This document shows, piece by piece, positions 1 through 5,874 of a stretch of 6,746 nt of DNA (its first letter is position 1; each line of letters starts with the position of its first letter). A model generated the notes under the pieces. The model made no database searches. It had not been told where the DNA came from and saw nothing but the letters and a program-made list of their open reading frames with translations. The position numbers and the translations under genes were made by a program. Origin of the DNA: Pirellulales bacterium (lineage in GTDB: Bacteria; Planctomycetota; Planctomycetia; Pirellulales; Thermoguttaceae); the NCBI GenBank assembly GCA_030607895.1, contig JAUWJC010000233.1:1-6746 (forward strand), written 5' to 3'.

Positions 1-11
1 CTACCCACTAC

Positions 12-896
12 TCAGTGCGTAATCGCGTGCACGATCATATTCGTGCCGATTTCGAGGGCCGGCTCGTCCTTCAGGCCGTAGCTGTAGGCGTGCGGGAACT
101 GCTCCCAACCGTTACCCAAGTCGAACCGGCTGTAAACTACCGCCAGCCGGCCGTCGAGCATGATCCCCTCCAACTCCGGCGTGTTCATCTCGCCGAAATC
201 CTCGCGCACCCGGGGCGTGTAGCCGACCTGCCGAATGTCGTAATGGGAGTGGTACAGCGGGTGGTCCAAGGGTATCCGCTGGAGCTTGTGCTCGGGGAAG
301 ACCTTGGCGATTTCGCGGCGGAAGGCCATGTCGAACGACATCCGGCCGCAACAGGCGTCGGCAAACAGCACCCCGCCCGCCTTCAAGTAACGCTGCAATC
401 GGCCCGCCTCGTCCTGGTTCCAATGGAACTCGCGGTGCCCGGTCATGTACATCAGCGGATAGGTTGCCGCCTTGGGGTCCTTCAGCGAGACGTTTTCCCG
501 CTTGAATTTGACCTCCAGGGTGGAGTTGTCGCGAGCATGCTTCAGCAGGTTGTGGACGGCCGAGGGGTCGGGGTCCCAGTCGCCCTCGTGCTTGAGTTGG
601 GCGAAGATGAAGTCGTCGCGGCTCGGAGCGGTGGCCTCGTGGTAAACCTTCGTCGAACTGAGGAACCGGCCAAGCTGATATGTGCCTAGCAGGTAGGTCA
701 CGATATTGGCGCCGACCTGCCGGGCTTCCTCGATTACCACGCGCGTGCCGCGCGGGTGTTCGTGGCCGTCCCAGCCGCAGGTAAGGTCGCAGGGCGAGAA
801 GATCACGCCGCTACGGCAGCCAAAGTCGATCGACTCCAGGCAAGGCGCCTCGACGTAGGTCGACCCGTCCGCCTTCTTGTACGTGAAGGTGTTCAT
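12..896 (-). CDS. DUF4159 protein, C-terminal part (rest of domain 1 + complete domain 2)
   Basis: This is the 294-residue downstream piece of the same DUF4159 gene. Its first ATG overlaps the stop of the upstream frame as ATGA, with no separate SD that I can see. Reading this frame upstream of the ATG gives AVFSSYYK, the natural continuation of domain 1 after LPEE, so the ATG is probably an internal methionine. Residues 1-85 finish domain 1 (LESIDFGCRSGVIFSPCDL at 20-38, then GANIVTYLLGTYQLGR). A full second copy follows: ADVN in copy 1 matches SAVHNLL here, then MYMTGHREFHWNQDE, DACCG (180-184), FRREIAKVFPEHKLQRI, DHPLYHSHYDI, LEGIMLDGRLAVVYSRFDL and GTNMIVHAI. Rejoined, the protein would be about 517 residues, secreted, with two tandem DUF4159 domains. 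Translational coupling through ATGA could still make this piece, but it would start mid-domain and lack an export signal. Confidence 0.85.
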   Translation of the reverse strand: MNTFTYKKADGSTYVEAPCLESIDFGCRSGVIFSPCDLTCGWDGHEHPRGTRVVIEEARQVGANIVTYLLGTYQLGRFLSSTKVYHEATAPSRDDFIFAQLKHEGDWDPDPSAVHNLLKHARDNSTLEVKFKRENVSLKDPKAATYPLMYMTGHREFHWNQDEAGRLQRYLKAGGVLFADACCGRMSFDMAFRREIAKVFPEHKLQRIPLDHPLYHSHYDIRQVGYTPRVREDFGEMNTPELEGIMLDGRLAVVYSRFDLGNGWEQFPHAYSYGLKDEPALEIGTNMIVHAITH

Positions 897-1564
897 CTTG
901 TAGTAGGACGAGAAGACCGCTCTTCGGGCAGCATCTTGCGGAGCGGCCGGCCGGGGAAGATCAACTTGATCTCCCGGCGGAACGACTCAGTGAAGTCGTT
1001 CCAGCCGCAGCAGGCGTCGCCCAGAATCATGCCGCCGTCTTGGACGTATCGGGCCAGATGTGACCGTACCTCGTCGCTAAGCTCGAACTTGTTGTGACCG
1101 GCAAACAGAATTGCCGGCAACTCGCGGGGATCGTAAGAGAAATGGGCGAACTCCGATTCGATCGAGCGGTAGTTAATCCCCAACTTCTGGTTGGTCCATC
1201 GCAACAGCGTGTTGACGTCGGCCGGGTCGGTCATCCAGTCGCGCTGCGGGACGCGTTTTCCGTTTCTGGTGATCCCGCGGATGGGGCCCATGGCCATTTT
1301 GCCGATTAGAGCCGGCGGGCTGGGCGGCCGCTTCTTTTCGGTCCGACGCAACGGAGTGACCGGCAGGGGCAACGGAGCGAACGATTCGCCGCCCGTGCGG
1401 TGCTGGGCCTTGGCCTTGGGTGGCGGACCGCAGTCGATCGGCCCGGAGTTTTCCGCCCCCCACGCGAGCCCCGGCACACCCAAACCTCCCGCAGCGCCGC
1501 CTGCCGCATAGGTCACCCCGACCTTTTCCAGGAATTTCCGACGGGACAGATCGCCTCGGTTCAT
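893..1564 (-). CDS. DUF4159 protein, N-terminal part (Tat signal + first half of domain 1), frameshifted
   Basis: This is the 223-residue N-terminal piece of a Tat-exported DUF4159 protein; the molecular function of the family is not established. I start it at the ATG at 1564 because GGGAG lies 9 bases upstream and the protein then opens with a twin-arginine signal: SRRKFL at residues 7-12, a small/hydrophobic stretch, and a likely cleavage site near AWGA at 34-37. The in-frame ATG at 1633 would translate the intergenic repeat as VGNAHPT and is rejected. After a Pro-rich linker (about residues 50-90) the DUF4159 domain begins near 112. It includes ILFAGHNKFELSD and DACCG (183-187), then SFRREIKLIFPGRPLRKMLPEE. 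The frame then ends in eight residues unrelated to the domain (RSSRPTTR is the new tail). The rest of domain 1 continues in the other frame of the next entry. The gene is divergent from the plus-strand cluster. It is either a pseudogene or intact in vivo with a sequencing error. Confidence 0.85.
   Translation of the reverse strand: MNRGDLSRRKFLEKVGVTYAAGGAAGGLGVPGLAWGAENSGPIDCGPPPKAKAQHRTGGESFAPLPLPVTPLRRTEKKRPPSPPALIGKMAMGPIRGITRNGKRVPQRDWMTDPADVNTLLRWTNQKLGINYRSIESEFAHFSYDPRELPAILFAGHNKFELSDEVRSHLARYVQDGGMILGDACCGWNDFTESFRREIKLIFPGRPLRKMLPEERSSRPTTR
911..931 (-). other. Frameshift site within DUF4159 domain 1
   Basis: Read on the minus strand, the codons CTG CCC GAA GAG give LPEE in the upstream frame. 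From GCG GTC TTC onward the domain continues in the other frame (AVFSSYYKM). The matching place in domain 2 reads RIPLDHPLYHSHYDI. A loss of one base, or of four bases (CCAC from an original GAC CAC GCG, which would also remove the conserved DH), would explain it. No obvious slippery heptamer is present at the junction. Confidence 0.75.
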
Positions 1565-1610
1565 CAGATCACGCTCCCTTCTCCCTTTGTAATTCGACCG
1601 TTTGATTTGT

Positions 1611-1737
1611 GTAGGGTGGGCATTGCCCACCACAAGATATCACGTGTCGGTGGGCATTGCCCACCACAAGATATCACGTGTCGGTGGGCAGTGCCCACCA
1701 CAAGATATCACGTGTCGGTGGGCAGTGCCCACCCTAC
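1611..1737. repeat. 34-bp tandem array of GGTGGGC palindromes (expanded REPIN-like element)
   Basis: Four copies of a 17-bp palindrome (GGTGGGC, a 3-base loop, GCCCACC) lie at 1615-1631, 1649-1665, 1683-1699 and 1717-1733. They are separated by three identical 17-bp spacers, ACAAGATATCACGTGTC, giving an exact 34-bp period. The loops are ATT in copies 1-2 and AGT in copies 3-4. The outer edges are GTAG on the left and CTAC on the right, matching the element at 2826-2887. The identical spacers rule out a CRISPR array. The array lies in the leader of the minus-strand DUF4159 gene. Confidence 0.95.
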
Positions 1738-2074
1738 ATCTCTATTTGTAAACCACGGAAAGCCAGCCAACACCAACCCTGGCATCATACAGACTGACCG
1801 CGGAAACCTACTTTCTCTTGTTCATTTTGCCGAGGTTGAGACACTCTTGTCAAGAGGAGGGGCCAAAAACAAGCCTTGCTTGCGACCCATCGGGGGGTCG
1901 GCAATGCATCCACCGTACCGGTTCACGTTCGTACGTCCTCCCTTTTCCAAGTTCGGTGAGATCCGGGCCGCTTATTCCCCATTTCTCTCCTCGGAGGGGA
2001 GAATCGGCCGTTTTTGTCGCTCCGTCGGCCAACCGGTAGGTGCATCGAAGCGGCCTTTCGAGTAAAAAGGAACT
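1738..2074. other. Non-coding divergent intergenic stretch
   Basis: No convincing gene is present. Open frames here run through repeats and have no SD or recognisable domain. Two small symmetric elements are visible: CTCTTG-T-CAAGAG at 1844-1856, and an imperfect 10-bp inverted repeat (TTCTCTCCTC, then GAGGGGAGAA) at 1983-2003, which is followed by TTTTT at 2011. The divergent promoters for the DUF4159 gene and the plus-strand cluster should lie here or in the flanking repeats. I see no clear -10/-35 pair. Confidence 0.5.
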
Positions 2075-2156
2075 GTTTAGCCGGCGTGCTTGCACGCCGT
2101 GGGATTGATGTCCATCGGCAAGATTGCAACACGGCGTGCAAGCACGCCGGCTAAAC
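2075..2156. repeat. Nested inverted repeat, 27-bp perfect arms (REPIN-like)
   Basis: The arms 2075-2101 and 2130-2156 are perfect reverse complements over 27 bases, with a 28-base loop between them. Each arm contains its own small hairpin, GGCGTGC-TT-GCACGCC. The element is therefore a pair of inverted hairpins, the same plan as the element at 2826-2887 but with an unrelated sequence. It ends 19 bases before the SD of the 213-residue gene and may be part of its leader RNA. Confidence 0.93.
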
Positions 2157-2187
2157 GGGAATATTTGCGAAACTTGGAGAGAGAATA

Positions 2188-2829
2188 ATGTGTCGTTCTT
2201 ATTGTGGCCTGCTGGTTGTCTGGACGGCCCTTTGCGGAGCCGGCGGATTGTACGGTGCCGCCGAGCCACCCACGATCAACCCGTTCGGCACCAGGCCGAC
2301 CGAACGAGAGGACGCCCTTGCGGGTTACATCGAGACCTCCGACGGAAAGATCGCGGTCGGTCGGATTTACCTGACGCGGGATAAGCGGCTGAAGATATTC
2401 GACGAATCGCTCCAGCGTCAGCGGGAGGTTCCGCTTAGGGTGGTGAAGCAGATCGAGTGCCATGTGAAGAAGGAATGGATCGAGAAGGAGTGGCGGTTCA
2501 AGGAACTGGCGTTGGACGAGAAGTACTACACCGGCCGCACATACCCGACCCGGGAGTGTCTGTATACGATAACGCTCCGCGACGGCCGCAAGATCAGCGG
2601 TCCGCTGTCGGGAATCGTCTACTTGAAGCCGGGCGAGGCGAAGCCACCCGAGCCGGGTGAGTACCGCCCGCACGTCAAGCCGCTCCGCTTCTTCTTGCAC
2701 AAGCGTCAGAAGGGCAAGATCGGGGAGGATTTGAAGTCGCTTCACTACACAAAGCTGATTAAACTGGGGGAAGAGGCGCTGGAAGAGGGCAAGCGAAAAG
2801 CCGCCCGATACCGCCCCAAGAGTGCGTAG
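2188..2829 (+). CDS. Secreted hypothetical protein, two possible SH3/Sm-like beta segments
   Basis: This 213-residue protein belongs to no family I can name. The ATG at 2188 has GGAG at 2176-2179, an 8-base spacing. Residues 1-24 look like a signal peptide (hydrophobic GLLVVWTALCGAGGLYGA, cleavage near LYGA-AE), so the protein is probably exported. The mature part is basic and hydrophilic. Two segments share a pattern of short beta strands around a D-G-[KR] turn: about 46-92 (GYIETSDGKIAVGRIYL, ending VPLRVVKQIE) and about 124-190 (YTITLRDGRKISGPLSGIVYL, ending LHYTKLI). They could be two small barrel domains; this is inference. The C-terminus is Lys/Glu-rich and probably helical. The stop TAG is made by the first bases of the repeat at 2826. 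The gene lies 111 bases before the VWA gene on the same strand and is probably co-transcribed with it. Confidence 0.82.
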   Translation: MCRSYCGLLVVWTALCGAGGLYGAAEPPTINPFGTRPTEREDALAGYIETSDGKIAVGRIYLTRDKRLKIFDESLQRQREVPLRVVKQIECHVKKEWIEKEWRFKELALDEKYYTGRTYPTRECLYTITLRDGRKISGPLSGIVYLKPGEAKPPEPGEYRPHVKPLRFFLHKRQKGKIGEDLKSLHYTKLIKLGEEALEEGKRKAARYRPKSA

Positions 2830-2887
2830 GGTGGGCATCGCCCACCAAAACCACTTGCAATCGTCTGGTGGGCGATGCCCACCCTAC
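2826..2887. repeat. REPIN-like element, 22-bp perfect inverted arms
   Basis: The arms 2826-2847 and 2866-2887 are perfect reverse complements over 22 bases, with an 18-base loop. Each arm carries the hairpin GGTGGGC-3 nt-GCCCACC and the outer tetramer GTAG or CTAC. This is the two-hairpin version of the element at 1611-1737. It lies between the 213-residue gene, whose stop codon it provides, and the VWA gene. Its transcript could fold strongly, but no T-run follows, so it is not a canonical terminator. Confidence 0.95.
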
Positions 2888-2896
2888 ATCGTTTTG

Positions 2897-2919
2897 TCGC
2901 GACCACCGGTCGCGGCTTT
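2897..2919 (-). repeat. Hairpin repeat CGCGACC/GGTCGCG, copy 1
   Basis: This 23-base sequence is the exact reverse complement of 5334-5356. It contains a hairpin with 7-bp arms CGCGACC and GGTCGCG around a 3-base loop. It lies nine bases beyond the REPIN-like element and about 20 bases before the VWA start codon. Confidence 0.9.
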
Positions 2920-2940
2920 GTGTCAGGGAGTCGTTCCCCC

Positions 2941-5187
2941 GTGTTCAACATCACCCTGGAGCAAGGCTACGGCGTTACCACCATGCTGGCGGTGGCTGGG
3001 GCGGCTATTTTGCTCTCGGGCCTCTTTTATTATCGGGCTTTCGGAATGCTGCGTCGGGCCGAGTGGCAGACGCTCTTGGCACTGCGGATTGTGGCCATCT
3101 TGCTGATCGTGCTTCTGCTGTTCCGGCCGGTGTTCAGCTACCACAAGGATCTTACGGAACGGCCCGCGCTAATCTTCCTTCTGGACAGTTCGTCGTCGAT
3201 GAGCATTTCGGACGACGCCTCGGGCGTAACGCGGTTCAATCGGTCCCGGCAGCAGGTCCAGAAGTGGTGGGAGAAGATGCAGGACGACTTCAACCTGCAC
3301 CTGATCGAGTTCTCCGAGCGTGCCCGATCGATGGAGGACGTGAAAGCGTTACCCACTCTTTCACCCGACGGCAAGGCCACCTCGCTTTCCCGTGCGTTGG
3401 TTGCGGCGGCCAAGAAACTTCCTCGCAAGGATGTCGAGGCGGTGATTATGCTGTCGGACGGGGTTCACAACTCCGCCCGAAACCCGTTGGAAGTCGCCGT
3501 GAAGATGGGCATTCCCGTCCACACGGTGGGCGTCGGGGCCAGCCTGCGGAGCAACGTCTCCTATCGCGACATCCAGGTGACCGGCATGGACTGCCCGGAC
3601 CGAATGATGCTGAACAACAAGGCCCAGATCAAGGCGTCGGTCGAGGGGATCGGCCTGGCCGGCCGGGTGGTCAAGGTGCTCTTGCAGGACGACGGCAAGA
3701 CAATCGAGGAGGCCGAACTGACGCTGGATGAAATCGAAGGGTCGCAGGAGGTTACGTTCGAGTTCCGCCCCACCGTCAAGGGTACGCACACTTACACCGT
3801 CCAGGTCCCGCCGGCGAGCGAGGAGAAGATCGAGGAGAATAACCAGCGCTCGGCCGTCACGCTGGTTGTCGAGCCGGGCATCCGGGTGCTGTACGTCGAG
3901 GGAACGCTTCGGGCGGAATACGGCGCGCTGGTCGACCGATTTCTGGCCAAGGACCCGGACCTGGAGTTCTGCGCGTTGGTGCAAACGCGGCCGAATGTCT
4001 TTCTGAGACGGTCGAACATCGAGGGGCTCGAACTGACGGCAATCCCCGCCGACGAGGAAATGGTCAACAAGTTCGACGTCTTCATAATCGGCGACCTGGA
4101 CAACAGCTACATTCGCCCCCAGCACCAGGAGTTGTTCGCCAAGCGCATCCGCAATGGGGCGGGGCTGGTGATGCTTGGTGGTTATCATAGTCTGGGGCCG
4201 GGTGGATACGCCGGCACGCCGCTGGGTGATCTGCTGCCCGTGCGGTTGGGGTCGCGTGAAATCGGCCAGATTACCGATCTGTTCCTGCCGCAACTCACGC
4301 CGGACGGTGCCCGACATCCTATCTTCGCAAATATCAGCGGCTTCTTCCCAACCAAGACGGGCACGGCGAAGGTAGCCGGGTTGCCGCCGCTTGACGGTTG
4401 CACCCGGGTAGAAGGCCCGCGGGCCGGGGCCACCGTGTTGGCCATTTGCCCGGTCGATCCGAATTCGATGCCCGTCCTGGCCGTCCAGCCGGTGGGCAAA
4501 GGCCGCACGGCAGTCTTCTCCGGCGATACGACTCGAAAATGGCAGCAGGGGCCCCGCGCGTTGGATCAGGAGTCGCCCTTCTTGCGGTTTTGGGGGCAGA
4601 TGGTTCGTTGGCTGGCGGGCCGATCGGGTGCGGTGGAGGCGAAGGCGGGCATTACCGGCAGTACCGACAAAGCCTACTACGAGCCGGAAGAGCCGATCCG
4701 CATCTCGGCCGTCGTGCGAGACGAACGGGGCGAAGGCACCGACGACGCCAAGGTGACGGCCAAGATTCGCGGCCATTCCGGCCGGCCTGAAAAAGTTGAC
4801 TTGTCGGTCGTTCCCGGCCCGGGTGGGCATTACAGCGGAAGCTTCGAGCCCAAGGCGGCCGGGGCGTATGAAGTCGTGGTCGAAGGCCGTGTTGCCGAAT
4901 TGACGCTCGAGAGCGAGAAGATTCAAGTTGAAGTCGGCCGGCCGAACCTCGAGTTCGAAAAACTCGACCTCGACGACAAGATGCTCGGCCGCATTGCCTC
5001 CGATACGGGCGGCCGCTACGTGCATATCACCACGGCCGATCACCTTATCGATCAACTCGATCGGACACAACGCAAGAAACGCGTCTATCTGGAAAAACAA
5101 CTCTACTGGCCGCCCCTGTTCTGGCTGTTATTTGTGGGCGTGTTGACGGCGGAGTGGATACTGCGGAAGAGGTTTCAACTGCGATAA
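2941..5187 (+). CDS. Membrane-anchored VWA domain protein with GATase1-like domain
   Basis: I choose the GTG at 2941 (748 residues): GGAG lies 10 bases upstream and the protein then opens FNITLEQGYG. The in-frame ATG at 2875 lies inside the repeat element and is rejected. Two membrane segments come first (about residues 11-34 and 44-62). A VWA domain follows (about 75-203) with a full MIDAS: D82-S-S-S-S86, a Thr at 147 and SDG at 172-174. Next come a beta-rich linker (to about 310) and a class I glutamine-amidotransferase-like region (about 313-563) with MLGGYHSLGPGGY at 411-423. That glycine-rich site has no nucleophilic cysteine, so amidotransferase activity is unlikely. A beta-sandwich-like region starts near 579 (YYEPEEPIRISAVV), and a final membrane helix spans about 722-741. 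The soluble domains are probably periplasmic or at the membrane surface. Such proteins usually cluster with MoxR, DUF58 and DUF4159 genes, as partly seen here. The stop is a double TAA TAA. Confidence 0.93.
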   Translation: MFNITLEQGYGVTTMLAVAGAAILLSGLFYYRAFGMLRRAEWQTLLALRIVAILLIVLLLFRPVFSYHKDLTERPALIFLLDSSSSMSISDDASGVTRFNRSRQQVQKWWEKMQDDFNLHLIEFSERARSMEDVKALPTLSPDGKATSLSRALVAAAKKLPRKDVEAVIMLSDGVHNSARNPLEVAVKMGIPVHTVGVGASLRSNVSYRDIQVTGMDCPDRMMLNNKAQIKASVEGIGLAGRVVKVLLQDDGKTIEEAELTLDEIEGSQEVTFEFRPTVKGTHTYTVQVPPASEEKIEENNQRSAVTLVVEPGIRVLYVEGTLRAEYGALVDRFLAKDPDLEFCALVQTRPNVFLRRSNIEGLELTAIPADEEMVNKFDVFIIGDLDNSYIRPQHQELFAKRIRNGAGLVMLGGYHSLGPGGYAGTPLGDLLPVRLGSREIGQITDLFLPQLTPDGARHPIFANISGFFPTKTGTAKVAGLPPLDGCTRVEGPRAGATVLAICPVDPNSMPVLAVQPVGKGRTAVFSGDTTRKWQQGPRALDQESPFLRFWGQMVRWLAGRSGAVEAKAGITGSTDKAYYEPEEPIRISAVVRDERGEGTDDAKVTAKIRGHSGRPEKVDLSVVPGPGGHYSGSFEPKAAGAYEVVVEGRVAELTLESEKIQVEVGRPNLEFEKLDLDDKMLGRIASDTGGRYVHITTADHLIDQLDRTQRKKRVYLEKQLYWPPLFWLLFVGVLTAEWILRKRFQLR

Positions 5188-5188
5188 T

Positions 5189-5291
5189 AAAAAGGGGAGG
5201 GAAAAGGGGGAGGAAAGGGGAAAAGGGGAAAGGGCGGAGTAAATTGCAGTGGGCGGTGGAGTGGTTGGGAAAAAGAAGAAGGAAAAGGAAA
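5189..5291. repeat. Purine-only low-complexity tracts upstream of the GxxExxY gene
   Basis: Positions 5189-5234 are 46 uninterrupted purines built from runs of A and G. A second purine tract (25 bases) spans 5267-5291. They begin at the VWA stop codon. They resemble the reverse complement of the pyrimidine tracts at 5756-5874, so the GxxExxY gene lies between roughly inverted low-complexity flanks. Confidence 0.85.
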
Positions 5292-5296
5292 CGGAG

Positions 5297-5315
5297 CCGG
5301 GCCGTGTCGGCCCGG
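5297..5315. repeat. Small GC hairpin CCGGGCC/GGCCCGG
   Basis: 7-bp arms (CCGGGCC at 5297-5303, GGCCCGG at 5309-5315) surround a 5-base loop, GTGTC. No T-run follows on the plus strand, so it is not a clear intrinsic terminator. Its arm length matches the other hairpin repeats here. Confidence 0.75.
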
Positions 5316-5333
5316 TATCTTGGCGAAGGGCAT

Positions 5334-5356
5334 AAAGCCGCGACCGGTGGTCGCGA
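5334..5356 (+). repeat. Hairpin repeat CGCGACC/GGTCGCG, copy 2
   Basis: This is the exact reverse complement of 2897-2919, so the two copies sit in inverted orientation on either side of the VWA gene. It ends 19 bases before the GxxExxY start codon, just upstream of its SD. Confidence 0.9.
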
Positions 5357-5375
5357 TTTTGATGGGGAGGATACA

Positions 5376-5753
5376 ATGGAGAAGAATGAGTTGAACGATC
5401 TTACGTTCAAGGTCATCGGGGCGATGATCGAGGTTCACAAGACCTTGGGGCCGGGGTTTATCGAAAAGGTGTATCATCGGGCCATGGAAATAGAGTTGGC
5501 CGAGCGAGGAATTCGGTTCGACACGGAGAAGGAAGTACACCTGAAATACAAGGGCAAGCCAATCGGCACCCATCGAATCGACTTGCTGATTGAAGACGAA
5601 CTCGTCGTGGAACTAAAGACCGTCGAAACCCTCCACAAGAAGCACTATGCACAAGTCAGATCGTACGTGAAGGCCCTTGGCAGGCAAGTCGGTCTATTGG
5701 CCAATTTCTCCGACTTCACACTCGACCCCAGAAGAGTAGAAATCACCCACTAA
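5376..5753 (+). CDS. GxxExxY family protein (PD-(D/E)XK nuclease-like)
   Basis: This 125-residue protein has the family's defining motif at residues 27-33 (G-F-I-E-K-V-Y) in a helical N-terminal part. A nuclease-like core follows: D69 in HRIDLLIED, then the E79-L-K81 strand VVELKT, then H90 and a QxxxY motif (Q93 to Y97). This is the PD-(D/E)XK arrangement, but substrate and role are not established for the family. The start is the ATG at 5376 with GGGGAGG five bases upstream. An open frame reaches back to 5154, but that part overlaps the VWA gene and translates the purine tracts and hairpins, so it is not coding. The length is normal for the family and no defect is visible. The gene separates VWA from DUF58, and its flanks and duplicated 3' end suggest it was inserted or transferred as a cassette. 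It has no obvious functional link to its neighbours. Confidence 0.92.
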   Translation: MEKNELNDLTFKVIGAMIEVHKTLGPGFIEKVYHRAMEIELAERGIRFDTEKEVHLKYKGKPIGTHRIDLLIEDELVVELKTVETLHKKHYAQVRSYVKALGRQVGLLANFSDFTLDPRRVEITH

Positions 5754-5850
5754 CGTTTTCCCCTTTTTCCCCCTTTCCCCTTTTTCCTTCAGAAGAGTAG
5801 AAATCACCCACTAACGTTTTTCCCTTTTTCCCCTTTTTCCCCCTTTCCCC
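5729..5850 (+). repeat. Tandem duplication covering the GxxExxY 3' end
   Basis: A unit of about 61 bases beginning CAGAAGAGTAGAAATCACCC starts at 5729 (inside the gene, covering its last codons and stop) and again at 5790. Both copies run into CTAACGTTTT and a pyrimidine tract; the second copy carries roughly ten extra pyrimidines. The second copy has no upstream coding part, so it is a dead remnant of the gene end. Confidence 0.92.
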
Positions 5851-5874
5851 TTTTTCCTTCCTTTTTTCCTTTCC
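5756..5874. repeat. Pyrimidine-only tracts abutting the DUF58 start
   Basis: Positions 5756-5790 (35 bases) and 5817-5874 (58 bases) contain only C and T, in alternating runs. The second tract ends directly at the DUF58 ATG. Parts such as CTTTTTCCCCCTTTCCCC are close to mirror-symmetric, which is the kind of sequence able to form intramolecular triplex DNA. Confidence 0.9.

Noticed and set aside
1611..1737. CRISPR array (evenly spaced palindromic repeats)
   Set aside because: All three spacers are identical and both repeat and spacer are only 17 bases; this is a simple 34-bp tandem repeat.
1983..2015. Intrinsic terminator (inverted repeat followed by TTTTT)
   Set aside because: The stem is imperfect, the T-run starts several bases past it, and no plus-strand gene ends just upstream.
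1400..2269. Long open frames on both strands across the divergent intergenic region
   Set aside because: They are made of translated repeats, overlap the DUF4159 gene or the secreted-protein gene, and show no domain or SD.
2868..3731. Plus-strand frames starting in the REPIN-like element (also 2822-3106)
   Set aside because: They translate the repeat and then the VWA gene out of frame.
3361..5100. 579-residue open frame on the minus strand
   Set aside because: It lies wholly antisense to the well-supported VWA gene, has no recognisable domain or SD, and is a by-product of GC-rich codon usage.
5154..5375. N-terminal extension of the GxxExxY gene to the ATG at 5154
   Set aside because: It overlaps the VWA coding end and encodes purine tracts and hairpins; the ATG at 5376 has a strong SD and gives the normal family length.
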